From the NCBI RefSeq assembly GCF_001632365.1, contig NW_024468580.1, positions 62,001 through 126,000 of the forward strand: a DNA stretch of 64,000 nucleotides. The letters run 5' to 3'. Below the pieces are notes generated by a model. The model was given only the letters and a program-made list of their open reading frames with translations. It did no database searches and was not told the DNA's origin. This stretch comes from Laetiporus sulphureus 93-53 (Eukaryota; Basidiomycota; Agaricomycetes; Polyporales; Laetiporaceae). The position numbers and the translations under genes were made by a program. Positions 11,736-23,902 of this stretch are shown piece by piece. Position 1 is the stretch's first letter. Each line of letters begins with the position of its first letter.

Positions 11736-12727
11736 GAGAGCATCAGGCTATGATTCCGATGGAATCATTTTGATGACATCGTGATCATAGTCATAATATT
11801 GCACTCAATGTTACCACATTTTACATCAGCAGAATGAATTTTCCTCGTGATGCAAACGTAGTGTCCCATGAATGATCCAGGGACAACTATGCATTTTGGA
11901 TGACAATTGATATCACCATTGAACTATTACAACAACCATTGTGTCCGCATTTTGGATTGTAAAACAATGTCTCTGTCAATGACATTTCCGCATAATCATA
12001 TCCAGCATTCGGAGTGTGAAGCATATATGACTGGTAGGAAAATGGCAGAAGCATTGCTGAGTCATCATACATTTTATTACCATGCCTTCAAAATGTTATG
12101 AATGGCATCATTGGTGAACGCACACGGCGTACATCGTATATCGTTCCCTGGAACATCAGCATCGCAGCATGTCTAGAAACATTGAGTGATCAGCGAGGAT
12201 ATTACCTGCATGTGCATGAAATGTTTCTGGTGAAATCATTCTGAATAAATTAATTTACAGATATACTTATCTGCAAATGGTTCAGTGGATAAGTCTTTGT
12301 CTGACTCATCACACATCACAGCTCTTGCCTCTATTCATCCATTCAGGCTCATCAATCTTCACGTGCGTGGTGAATCCTCTCCCCTTCGTCAATTCATGCA
12401 TTCCATGCAGCAGCCACTCATTGTCGTTGCTTGCACAGGTATGCTCGTGTTCTCTCATGTTGCACATTCCCCTGACTCACTCTACACGGATAGCTGGCTA
12501 AGGACTAAGGTGACTTTTCATGCTCGCAATACTTCCGGGCAACTTATGTGCTATCACCTTTATTTTGCAGCTTTAATGTGCTTCACTTGCTTTCGGTCCT
12601 TGCATAACATCATCCCTGTCTACGCCCACAGGCTTTCATCACCTTCCTTTCGCACCATCATCAGGTGATGCCTCGTCGTCGTGCAAAGCACTGAAGACAC
12701 TTTTGCTTCCTCTCCTTACCATAGGCC
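11736..12727. other. No recognised gene upstream of chitin synthase fragment
   Basis: A 127-codon plus-strand open frame at 12285-12668 contains no known motif. The region could hold the promoter or 5' end of the chitin synthase fragment that follows, but nothing decisive is visible. Confidence 0.3.
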
Positions 12728-13400
12728 ATGGCCTCCCAACCATCTCAGATGATCAGCTCCGGTGAGCTCACCAGTTCTCTTTCATCTGTTTACTCCTCGA
12801 TGACACTGTGCTTGCCATTCTCCAAGTACGCTTTCGCCAGGACCTGCCCTACACTAGAACTGGCACGTCACATCTCATCGTTATCAACTGCTTGCCAATG
12901 ATGCCAGTGCGAGGGTCATGAGGAGTGTACTTACCTTACAAGAATGGGAGGCCTCCCCTCTCACCCCTGCTGCCACATCTGTTCGCTTTTGCTGTGAAAG
13001 TGTATCTGCTGATGAGGAGAATGAATAAGTTGCAATTGAGTTCTTCAGGTGAGTCTGGCTATGTTGTTTTTCCAAATTCACGATGGCCAATCCGCATTGT
13101 AGAGGCATCATGGTGGCTGCGAGGCTAGCTGAGCAAAGCAAGGCCCTCACACCGCTGCTTGACTCATTGACGAATGCCAGAACAATTGTGAACCCAATTG
13201 TGAGTGCTATTTTGAACTCAACTTCAATGACCATGGACATATCAGCATGCCAAGGCACTCATATATGCCTTTGACAAGTTTCGTCTGAATTGCCTGTCCA
13301 TTGAGGAGCGTACGGTACCACCTGTTCTACCAGTTCTCACAATCATCAACAGTGTACCAGGGAGTTCAGTCCCAGGCAGTGACATACATTGAAAGAGTTT
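12728..13400 (+). pseudogene. Chitin synthase class V/VI myosin motor-like domain, fragment
   Basis: Class V/VI chitin synthases carry an N-terminal myosin-like motor fused to a membrane chitin synthase. Plus-strand fragments, in shifting frames, follow the start of that motor: an ATG at 12728, DDTVLAILQVRFRQDLPYTR with TSHLIVIN (12795-12890), NDASARV, PHLFAFAVKVYLLMRRMN (12970-13030), then QSKALTPLLDSLTNARTIVN (13137-13195), LNFNDHGHIS (about 13220) and RYHLFYQF. The P-loop region after the YLLMRR block is not intact; GTGAGT at about 13050 may be an intron donor. Frameshifts every 100 bp or so make it a pseudogene. No catalytic chitin synthase domain was seen downstream. Confidence 0.65.
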
Positions 13401-15683
13401 GCGGTAGGTGATTGTCTTTGAGTGAGGGTGAAGAGAATGGCGGGCTAATGGTGTTAGTGTTGGCAAACTGTGATGCAGGAGCTGGAGTTGTGGAAGGACA
13501 AGGTGCTTAGTCACTCGCAATGGGTGTGCACGGTTGTAGGTGATTATTTCAGATTCAACTATGTATCAGGGGCTGCATTCACAACTCAGTAGGTTTTCTC
13601 AGCGATAATAAACTCGATTGTGGCCTGCTAGCTTGGTGCCAATGGAACAATTTACATGGGAATGCCTCCATCTCGATAAGGCAGCAGAAGGTGCAAACGG
13701 CCTGTTCATAGGCATTCGATGGAGCGGTGTATGAGCACACCATGTGGCTGTTGAAGCGAATGCTTGATGTCCACGGCACAATCGTGCTGGACGTGTCACA
13801 CGTGGACATTGCTTGAGACGATCGGTGCAGAGAGCACAATGAGCCAAATGTGGACTGGCAAGCAGGCTCATCGATGAGCAGCAAGTCGCTCAGCTTTGAG
13901 GAGTATACGTACGTGCCTGACAGAGTTCTTTGCATAGTATCCGGATGGGAACGTTTTGTGGGTTGTGAGGGTCTGCAGTCTGAATGATTTCTTCAGGTGT
14001 AGCTGTGCCTATCTTCAATGTTGGCAAGCAGCCATTCACTTTGTGGCGCATGTATAGCACTGGCGAGCACACAACACCTTTCGTAAGTACCTCTGTTCTT
14101 TAGATCTGACTGACTATGATTCATAATCGAGTTGTATCAGCTCGAAGGCCATGAATTGTCTTATTTCCGTGCGATCGGTAAGTTTGGCTTTTAACTATAG
14201 CACAGCTTCCATATCAAAATATGATTAGGTGTGGTCATCCTGTCTGTGTTGCAATGTAGAATGGTTCATGCAGGTAAGGCCAAGAGCTTGTTCATCTCGG
14301 AGTAGGTCTTCTAGGAGGGAAGGTGAGGTACTTGTTTTAATCCTGCTTCCATTATTAGCATTTCGCAATGTCACTCACTGTTCTGACCTAAAGGTTGTTT
14401 CTCGCCATCTGTCTTTGAGGGTTGGATCTACTTATGCAAGAAGGGTGGCATTCGTCAAATGTTGCTAAATGTATTTGGCAACAGCTTGAAGTTCACATTG
14501 GTGGGCAGACTGAATTGTTTGTTAGCATTCATCAATCAGGATCTGATCGTGCGTTTCTTCCTATTAAAAGGATGGTCACGTTCATCTCATGCTTCGCCAA
14601 CTGCCTCCGATGAGCGAGACACATCTCGCTGGTAGATCTATCTATGTATGTGCTTGACGGTTAGTTCATGCGATCTACTTGCCATTGAGGTTCTGTTGCT
14701 CATGTACCATTCCCATCGTACTAGGCAACTACGCAGATGCGATCAACAGAAATGACGTGGAAGTGGGTTTGGATCTCGTGGCTATCATCGCATGCTGCTC
14801 GAATTCTAGCATCCACTGGCATGTCATCACTGCAAGATAAATGCACTTTTGAAGCTGGCATAGATGGATAGTATGTTACCGTCGCCGTGCATCTACTGTC
14901 ATGAAGAATCTATTGACAATCTGTCTAGCTTGGTGAAGCTGGTTGCATTCAAAACACTAAGACACAATGTTCCATAAACTTGGCATCACACCATGACTGA
15001 GATGCAGGCACTATAAAATTAGGGATGGCCATCCCAGGATCTCTGCACTCATATATTCCATATCACATTATACATTGTCTGCTCCGATGTCTGATATATC
15101 TCTATTGCAATGACACCTAGTAGGTCATATTTGTATATCCATCTACTGCTAGTGCTACTCTTTACATGTCAGACTACACGTATTCTACCCTCAGTCACCT
15201 TCATATCCTCAACCAAATAGCTTCCTAGCCTAACTCTCCTCCTTCAGTGCACTAGTCTGACCAGATAGTGGACCACTTTACCACATGATACATGATATAT
15301 ATAACATGGAATTTTGTGTTTGAGGTTGTGTGCTGACGAGTATGAGGTAAAGCTGCTGGTGAGGTGCACTCACGTTCGAAAGTACCGCCATGCTTTCTAC
15401 AGTTGAACCGCAGATCGCTGGTCGATGCGATCCTGTTACAGACCTCATTGTTGTGGCTGGCTTGACAAGAAGGACACCATTGCGGTAGAAATAACAAACA
15501 TTATCAGCCACAAGCACGACTTGATACATATCGCACAAAGTGTGAAAGGTTATAAGTAACTTATAACACCATCATCAATTTTATGATCTCAGAAACTGTT
15601 TATGTCAATAATGGCCCGCTTTTTCAGATTTAAGTAAGGCACCAACAGATCAATGTGCTATATAAAACATGCAAAAGATGTTA
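13401..15683. other. Coding-like relics, not recognised
   Basis: Plus-strand shreds such as EQFTWECLHLDKAAEGANG (about 13640-13700), WLLKRMLDVHGTIVLDVSHV (13745-13805) and KQPFTLWRMYSTGEHTTPFV (about 14023-14085) look like a once-coding exon series, but I cannot name the family. A TATAAAAT-type motif sits at 15013. Minus-strand open frames at 15252-15538 overlap each other and carry no motif. Confidence 0.35.
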
Positions 15684-17380
15684 CTCTAAGTGAAACAATT
15701 AATGATTTAATGTGAAAAATAGTAAACATATTGAAGAAATGTTCAAATCTTCAAGCATCTTTACTATCAATTTGTGATAAAAGGATTACAAATATTTAGC
15801 TTTTTCTTGTTAAAGATGATGAAAAAATGAAATGTTAGCAATCATTTTTATAACCAGTTTACAATATTTCAGACAAAAGTATAATAAAAAGGTTTAAAAT
15901 CTTTTTTACTCTTTTTTGTCAAAGACGATAAACATATTTGTTGTGTCACATCCTTATCATAATATAGCATGCTAGCACTAGGGTATAAAAGTCAATACTC
16001 CAATTTATATTTTGGCACTGTGCTAGTGCTATAATTGAAAGGATAATACTAAGATTTCAATGTTAGCAACATGCTAGTACTAAAGCTTCAAAAAATAGTA
16101 CTATGGTAGTACTAAAGTTTAGAGGGTCAGTACCATGAATCAATTGTCCGTACTATGCAAGTACTAAGGTTTAGAGATAAGCACTATGCTAGTGTTATGC
16201 CAGTGCTAAAATTTGCATCTGTGTTTTAACCTTCATATTCTAGTACTGGTTTAGCATAGAATGGTAATAATGTAACATCATTACAATATATTGCATATCT
16301 GTAACAAGAAAAAAATTAAAAAGATTTAAGACTTTGATCAAAACTTTGTTTAAAGATTGTAAAATAACTGTGAATATTTCATTCAATCTTTTTTAATCTT
16401 TTAATTATCTTTGACTAGAAATCATGTTAAGAATATTTTGAATTCTTTTATCACAAATTGACAGTAAAGATGCTACATAGGTTTGAACTTTTTCTTCAAT
16501 ATTTTTATCATCTTTTAATTCACATTATTATTTGTTTCACACAGTAATATATATTAAGCTAGTGCTAAAATCTGAAAGTTAGTGCTATATCAATACTGAT
16601 GTTTGAAGATTAGCACTGAGGTTTAAATGTTAGCACTATGCTAGTATTAAGCTATTACTAAGGTTCAGCAGTTAGTACTGAGATTTAAATGTTAGGACTA
16701 TACTAGTATATAGCCAGCAATAATTTTCAGATTCTAATATTAGCATATTAGTACTTTAGCACTGGTACAGTACTAATCTTAAGACCTGAATAATAATGTT
16801 CATATTTCACTATTGGTGTATATGCTAGCAGTAATATTTGAATCTTAGCACTAGCACAGTACTAACCTTTAGACCTGAATACTAACCTAATACTAACATT
16901 TGTATCATATACTAACCCTTAGACCTTAGTGCTAGCATATAGTACTAACATTGAAACCTTAGTGGTAGCCTAGTACTAGCATGCTGCTAACATTAGCAGT
17001 TTAATATTATTCTCCTGATCATATTACTGATATAGTTATAACATATAAATCTGAGGATTGACCTCTATGCCTTAATCCTAACTTAGCATAGAATGACAAA
17101 GGTGTGACATAGTCAGATTATATTTATTATCTTTAGAACAAAGAGCAAAAATATATTTTAAAATGTTTTTATTACAACTTTGTCTGAAAAATGATGAGAT
17201 TTACAATAAATTATTAATATTTCATTGAATATCTTTTCAATCTTTTCATCAGCCTTCAGAAAAATATTAAGAATATTTTAAACTCTTTTCACACAAATTG
17301 ATCATTGAAGATGCTGAAAAGAATTGAACTTTTTCCTCTATATTTTTTTATCTTGGATTATTTAATTGCTTCATCCAGTG
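15684..17380 (+). mobile_element. M element copy B, composite (left arm-core-right arm-core-right arm)
   Basis: The left end (15684) is a degraded CACTGGGTGAAACAATT. A first right-arm end, TTTCACACAGTA, falls at 16546, giving an 863-bp unit. It is followed directly by another TAGTACTA-rich core (16547-17090) and a second right arm ending TCATCCAGTG at 17380, with no second left arm. The right end abuts the 5' end of DIRS copy 1. No coding sequence. Confidence 0.75.
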
Positions 17381-17748
17381 AAGTTCATAACCAGCATGAG
17401 AAATAAGCACTGGGCTGAATGCTTGCTTACTAAGCAGACAGGTGAAGAAGAGATGTGCTCACCTGACATATATGCTACATCTCTCCCTATTCACCATGAT
17501 CTTTTGTACTAGCTCATCTTATAGCTTCCATAACTGTCTTCTTAGTTTTAGCTGTAGTTTGTCTCTTTATTTTTGTTATTTGAGGCTAGCTATAACTCAA
17601 GGAGCACAGCCCCAGAGTGTCTTCAAAAATCCATCTAGGCCATGACAAGAAACATGAAAGAACTCAAGACCTATGATGAATCCTCACAGAACTCTTGAGT
17701 GAGTGCATCAGAAGATGCTATTAAGCTCAAAAATAAGGTGCATGTGAT

Positions 17749-19750
17749 ATGCAATATGACAAGGTGGGTAGGCACGACCTAGATGAGGAGGACATCTCAG
17801 ATGATGAGTTGTTCCTTGACCTTGAAGATAATGAGATTTTGACTGACATGACGAAGCCCGCAAAATCTTTTAAGGAACTTACTAACACTTTTCTGGTGCT
17901 GCCCACTTTGCAAGAGTCATTGGTGGCATGTTCTCATCTTCATGAGCTGCCTTCATGACACTGGTGAACCAATCAATAATTTGAGGTGAATAATGATAAA
18001 AATATAAAAGAAAAAGTTTAAATGTTTTAAGCATTTTGACTATCAATTGATGATAAAAGTATTTAAAATATTATTAACACCTTTTATTGTGAAAGATGAT
18101 GGAAAGATTGAAAGGATACTGAATAATATTAATAATCATTTCTTCAATCATTTTACAATCTTTTATACAAAATTATAATGAAAAGTTTTAAAATGTTTTT
18201 CCACTCCTTTTTGATTAAAGATGATGAAAATATTGACATGAAGGTTAATCCTCAAGTTTATATGTTAGCTAGTACTATGATCAGAAGAGTGATGCTAAGA
18301 TTCTAATGTTAGCTGTATGCTAATACTGAGATTTAAATGTCAGTACTATGCTAGTATTAAGGTTTGAATGCTAGTATCATGCTATACCAAGCTAGTACTA
18401 AGGTCTAAAGGTTAGTGCTATGCTAGCACTAAGCTAGTACTAAGCTTTAAATGTCAGTGCTAAGATCTAAAGGTTAGTACTATGCTAGTACTAAGGTTTA
18501 AATGCTAGTACTATGCTAGGACTCAGCTAGTACTACAGTCTGAAGGTTAGTACTATGCTAGTACTATATAGTACTAAGGCTTCAAGAGATAGCACTAAAA
18601 TTTGGATCTAAGTATTAACTATTGGCTTAGTGTAGAATGATAATGATGTGACATGGTCACAATATGTTCATTGGCTTTGATAAGAAAAGAATGAAAAAAG
18701 ATTTTGTAACTTTTTATCATAACTTTGTCTAAACGATTGTAAAATAATTGAAAAATGATTGCTAAAATGGCATTCAATTGTTTTCCAATCTTTTCATCAT
18801 CTTGAACAAGAAAAGATGTTAGTAATATTTTAAATCCTTTTATCACAAATTGACAGTAAAGATGCTGAAAAGATTTGAACTTTTCTTTAATATTCTTACC
18901 ATCTTTTACCTTAAATTATCGATTGTTTCACCCAGTGTGAAAGCATTCGCTGGAGCACATACATTCACCTCAGAGGCTGTATCCACAAAGCAGGAGGCAA
19001 AACCATCTGAAAAAAAGGTCTACTCCACTGCTTGTGAGTGTGCTTTGAACCTTTTTCAGGACAGTGGCCATGAGATTCTGTTAGCTGTCATTAAGGTTGC
19101 ATTGGCACAGTTTCATATACCTCTTATGATAGTGACATCTGATGCTATTCGCAAGATGCATCTCGACACCATGATCATAAAGATGCAAATGATCTCTACT
19201 GTCGATGGATATGTGGATCTCCTTGACTTAAGCATCTGGCCAAATGAAAAGTTACTCCCAGCAGAGTCCTTCATTGAGGCCTGGCACAACATGCTGAAGG
19301 TATACAGGCAGATCTTTGACAAGGCCATCATCATGTGATTTCAGGCCCACTATGACTATCTTGCTGCCTTGCTGAACTGCGCAAAGAATTACAAAGCCAT
19401 CCTGCAGTTTGACTGTGAGGTATGCCACACATACATAAATGGTCTGACTCTCTTTTCGCTGGATCTGGCAGTGTACCATAGCCATCTCAGCGAAATTAAG
19501 ATGAAGGTTACAAAGGAACAATTCAATTCAAGGTTGACACTGTTGTGCTCCTCCTTCTTCAGTCATTTTCACTCATATCCTCATGGTGAGATGCATGATC
19601 ACACTAATGACAAGCATCCCTGCATCACTGATGAACACCCTCATGCTGGTGTTGAGTGCTCATGGTCCTTCCAAGATGGCAGACAGCCCTCATCCTCTGA
19701 GCTGACTTGCCTCATCTGCAGAAGAACCAGCCACTGAGCTTTTACATGCC
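17749..19750 (+). pseudogene. DIRS gag, copy 1 (interrupted by M copy C)
   Basis: The first part (17749-17958) holds the acidic motif EDISDDELFLDLEDNE, aligned to DESVSDDEDLLDLDGNE of copy 2. After the M insertion the frame resumes with AFAGAHTFTSEAV, NLFQDSGHEILLAVIKVALA, VTSDAIRKM, LLDLSIWPNEKLLPAESFIE and W-H-N-M-L-K-V-Y, all collinear with copy 2. Near 19700-19740 a degraded zinc knuckle reads C-L-I-C-R-R-T-S-H, then stop. Removing M copy C and one TGA gives an uninterrupted A-F-M-K-A-F, so this copy keeps a clean record of the insertion. Confidence 0.7.
17959..18937 (+). mobile_element. M element copy C with TGA target duplication
   Basis: Starts CACTGGTGAACCAATCAATA and ends ATTGTTTCACCCAGTG; 979 bp. 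Both sides carry TGA (17956-17958 and 18938-18940), and the flanks rejoin to the intact gag sequence of the DIRS family. Arms are about 280 bp; the core (18240-18640) is made of CTAGTACTAAGG-type repeats. Confidence 0.9.
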
Positions 19751-19753
19751 TGC

Positions 19754-20480
19754 ATGCATCCATGCTCAATGGCTGAAAGACCATCTGCATCTTCATTGAT
19801 CAGAAACTGCTCATTGACTTCAGTTGCCAGGAGCTCTACATCCTCTGAAACCTCACTGAGGTCTGTACTCATTGTTGCCTCTCCAGAACTTTGCACTGTT
19901 GCTCCTTTTGCAGATCCTCTGATCACCATGCAGGTTCCTTCACCTGCATCAGTGTGTGATTGCATCATGATGCCTTACAATGCTGACACCTTTGAGGCTC
20001 TCTTGTGGTGTCATTCCCTTTTTGATCACTATCCTTCACTGCCTCACAAGATTCATTATGGCTTTCCTATTGATAATGTTGAGCCTCTCCATCACTCCTT
20101 TACTCCTGTCAACCACAGCTCTACCTTGCAACATCCTGTCATTGTCCACACATATATTCAAGAGGAACTCGATGCCAGTCATTTTTTGAGTCCTTTATTG
20201 CAGTCTGAGATTGAGGTGCACCTCATGCACCCCAGCTCCTTTTTTATTCCTTTTCTCTCATGGTCATCAAGAAGGCAGGGTTCCCAGAAAAGTTTACATT
20301 GTGCAGAATTTGTCCTATAAGGACAACTCCAGCATATCTGTTAATGATCAAATCAATTTTGATGATTCTCAAACCAGCTGACGCAATGCTGCCCAGGTCA
20401 CTGAAATTATGAGTTCTTACTTCCTTTTCTCTTTTTTGATAGAGCATGTCTCACATGTTGCTGGTGAACTCATGTGCTGT
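19754..20480 (+). pseudogene. DIRS RT N-terminal part, copy 1
   Basis: The 188-codon open frame at 19754-20320 contains the linker and the start of RT: IMMPYNADTFEALLWCHSL, LPHKIHYGFPI, HSFTPVNHSSTLQHPVI and HTYIQEELDAS, each aligning with copy 2 (VTPYVADAFEALLRHH, LPYKIQNGFPL, DAYIQEELAAS). Frames shift near 20290 and 20340. The following conserved block ends at the intron boundary, where the GTAAGT donor of copy 2 is changed to ATGAGT. Catalytic residues lie in the deleted part. Confidence 0.65.
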
Positions 20481-20578
20481 TAGAAGGAGCATTTTTGTTG
20501 AAGTGTCTTCTCCATGCTGTTCATTGAAGCATCTTTTCCTGTCATCATTTACACATCTGTGCATGCCTCTGCACCTAT

Positions 20579-21461
20579 CACTGAGTGAAACAATGAATTA
20601 TTTGAGGTGAAAGATGGTAAAAATATCGAAGAAAAAGTTTAAATCTTTTAAGCTTCTTCACTGTCAATTTGTGATAAAAGTATTTAAAATATTTAAACAT
20701 ATCTTGTTGTAAAAGATGATGAAAAGATTGAAAGAAGATTGTATAAAATATTAATAATCGTTTCTTCAATCATTTTACAATTCTTCATACAAAAATATAA
20801 TGAAAAGTTTTAAAATCTTTTTTCACCCTTTTTTGATCAAAGATGATGAAAATGTTGTGACTATGTCACACCGTTGGTTTCACATACTAAGCTAGTACTA
20901 AGATATGGAGGTTAATACTCAGGTTTATATGTTAACACTATGCTAGTACTATGCTACAAAGTATCGATCTCTAGATGTTAGCACTAGCTTAGTACTAGCA
21001 AAGTACTAACCCTCAGACATAGTACTAGCATTTAAATCTTAGTATTAGCATACTGCTAATATTAAAATCTTAGTATTACTCTTTTGATCATAGTACTAGT
21101 ATAGTGCTAACATATAAATCTGAGTATTAATCTTCATACCTTAGTATTAGCTTAGTATATGAAAACAAGGATGTGATATAGTTACAACATTTTCATCACC
21201 TTTGATCAAAAAAGGGTGAAAAAGATTTGAAAACTTTTTATTATAGTTTTGTATGAAGAATTGTAAAATGATTGAAGAAATGATTATTGATATTTCATAC
21301 AATCTTCTTTCAATCTTTTCATCATCTTTCACAACAAGATATGTTTAAATATTTTAAATACTTTTATCACAAATTGACAGTGAAGATGCTTAAAAGATTT
21401 TAACTTTTTTTTAATATTTTTACCATCTTTCATCTCAAATTATTGATTGCTTCACCCACTA
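20579..21461 (+). mobile_element. M element copy D
   Basis: Starts CACTGAGTGAAACAATGAAT and ends GATTGCTTCACCCACTA; 883 bp. Long inverted arms and a TAGTACTA core are as in the other copies. The flanks (TAT and ACC) do not match, which fits the loss of DIRS sequence next to it. It sits where the RT intron of DIRS copy 1 should be. Confidence 0.8.
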
Positions 21462-21469
21462 ACCTCACA

Positions 21470-21880
21470 TCCTGCATTTCAGGGGTGAGCCCAGAACCTC
21501 AATGTTCAAGTTCATGCATCAACTGACTGGAATATCGGTCTTGTCATGAGGTTGAGCTGGTCAGCTTAACATTGGATTTCTGGCTGAAGGAGTGATAGCT
21601 GTGATATAGGCTGGATGAAAATGGTTACGGTCGAGTTTGTGATTCACTTGACAGATGCTCTCAGCCACTGAGATGCATCTGTTGTAATCTGAAGTGACAA
21701 TATAGGTGTGATCGATGCTTATAAGTGTGGCTGCAGTCAGAATCATCATATTAATGATGCTATCCGGCATATCAACATCATCACACTGGCTTTAAATCTC
21801 ATTTTTCTGTCTTGTCTACATTAACATCAAAGACAATCTTGTCGATCCGGTCTCTGAACTTGTTAAAGACTAGCATATCA
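21470..21880 (+). pseudogene. DIRS RNase H fragment, copy 1
   Basis: The minus-strand shadow frames of this stretch and of the copy 2 RNase H region resemble each other over about 65 codons, showing nucleotide homology. On the plus strand INIITLALNL and VYINIKDNLVDPVSE (about 21770-21865) align with LITMSLNLALD and VYVNTKNNLADPVS of copy 2. Many stops. Confidence 0.65.
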
Positions 21881-22446
21881 TTAGCTGTGCTGACATTTGT
21901 AATACTGATTCCATCGATGTTTATCAGTACATTGATAATTCAGTATCCTTTCTCAACATCTGAATGTGATATACATAAGTGAAACACATTTTATGACTAG
22001 CATTTTTTGATCATTGAACAGCTCTATTTGTGAAGTCATCATTGAGAATGTCAGTGCTAAATGTTTCAATGCAAATAATGCTCTGACAGCCAATTGTATA
22101 AAGCTTAATAAATAAATAAAAAGCCACTCATCAGAGAACAATGCACCTCACTCATTGATAATATAAAAAGAAACTGTCTGATTTGATCATATCTCAGCTA
22201 TTTGAAAAGGATTTCTGTTATAGTAATTGACTGATAAAAAACTCAGTGCTAATATTTAAACATATTTCACTTACCTTTATAAATGCAGATTTTGCATTTG
22301 GACTCAGAGATGTGCTACACTGTTTTTTTCCCTCCCTTACACTGATATAGAAAGTAATAATGGACAAGAAGCACTCAATGCTGTTCACAAAGTACATTAC
22401 AGGCTGACAGATGGTGGTCACACTGCAAAGACACTTGAGCACATCA
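21881..22446. other. No recognised gene
   Basis: AT-rich. Minus-strand frames of 62 and 74 codons carry no motif. May include the tail of DIRS copy 1. Confidence 0.3.
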
Positions 22447-23295
22447 CACTGGGTGAAGCAATCAATAATTTGAGGTGAAAGATGATAAATATATATAAAG
22501 TAAACATTTAAATTATTTATGAATATTCACTGTCAATTTGCGATAAAAGTATTTAAAATATTTTAACATCTTTTCTTGTAAAAAATGATGAAATGGTTGA
22601 ACAAAGATTGAATGAAATATTAAACATAATTATTTCAATCATTTTACAACATGTAAAGCTGTGATGAAAAGTTTCAAAATTATTTTTTTACTCTTTTTTG
22701 ATCGGGGATGATGAAAATATTGTGGCTATGTCACACCCTTGTCATCATATACTGAGTAGTATTAAGGTAATACTTAGATTTATATGTTAGCACTATACCA
22801 GTACTATAGTCAGAAGAGTAATACTAAGATTTTAATATTAGCAGTATGCTAATACTAAGATTTAATTGCTAGTACTATGCTAGTACTAAGCTAGCACTAA
22901 GGTTTACAGATTAGTACTAAGGCTTCAAGAGATAGTACTAAGATTGAGACTCAATTATTCACCTTAATATCATAATATTGGCTTAGTGTAGAATGATTAT
23001 AATGTGACATGGTCACAATATGTTCATCATCTTTGATAAAAAAAGAATAAAACAAGATTTTGAAACTTTTTATCATTACTTTGCCTAAACAATTGTAAAA
23101 TGATTGAAAAATGATTGCTAATATGTCATCCAATCTTTTTTTTCAATGTTTTCATCATCTTTAACAAGAAAAGATGATAATTATATTTTATATCCTTTCA
23201 TCACAAATTGACAGTAAAGATGGTGAACAGATTTAAACTTTTTCTTCAATATCTTCACCATCTTTCACCTCAAATTATTGATTTTTCACCCAGTG
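22447..23295 (+). mobile_element. M element copy E with TCA target duplication
   Basis: Starts CACTGGGTGAAGCAATCAAT and ends TTTTTCACCCAGTG; 849 bp. TCA flanks it on both sides (22444-22446 and 23296-23298). Arms run to about 22740 and from about 22985; the short core contains CTAGTACTAAG repeats. It has the best-preserved ends in the window. Confidence 0.9.
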
Positions 23296-23902
23296 TCAAG
23301 TACAGCAGCAATGGCTGGATTGGTCAATATTCTCTGCCATAATCTTTAAGATGAAGTAAGTATCATGAGAACTGTAATTTATGTAAGTCAGTGTTTTTAT
23401 GCATTGATCAGTTTATTAATTTTTCTTAACAGTCTAACATTATTCAATTATACATATAATGTCTATAATGAAGCATTTGAAATCTGCATGAACTGAATAT
23501 TTCTTGCAGTGAATCTTAACATATCTGGATGGATCTTGTATTTGAAAATGCTTCACATGGTGATTTGAACAAGCTCATCAGAGGACAGTATATGTTAAGT
23601 ATTGATCATTTTGACATATTTATTGATAAAGATTGACAAAAAATAGAGGAGCAAAATGTGCAAGTTATTATAAAAGAAATTTGCAATACAATCGAGGTAC
23701 ACATATGATGCCTTGCTCCTTCTTTCAATTATCAAACTTATTCTTCTTGCTCATCAAAGTATTTTCATGAACAAAAAGATGTTTATAAATATATCAATCC
23801 TTCAGTAGATGATACAGACATTGTTATTTTTGTGTTTGTCTTAATATTCTTAGGTGCAGCTGTGATTTTTATACATGAAACAACTATCTATGCAGTTCAG
23901 AT
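23296..23902. other. AT-rich stretch, nothing recognised
   Basis: Lies between M copies E and F. No open frame of note and no repeat I could match elsewhere in the window. Confidence 0.3.

Larger units (their letters stand above)
17381..21900 (+). mobile_element. DIRS retrotransposon copy 1, degraded, carrying two M insertions
   Basis: The 5' region (GCTTACTAAGCAGACAGGTG near 17425) matches the 5' region of DIRS copy 2 near 25600. gag, part of RT and part of RNase H can be followed in the same order as in copy 2. M copy C interrupts gag at 17959-18937; M copy D replaces about 1.2 kb between the RT intron and RNase H. The recombinase is not visible, and similarity fades near 21880. Confidence 0.75.

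Noticed and set aside
18619..18846. 75-codon minus-strand frame and similar short frames (6111-6296, 21147-21332, 22951-23133)
   Set aside because: They all fall in the arms of M elements at the same place and differ by frameshifts, so they are not genes.
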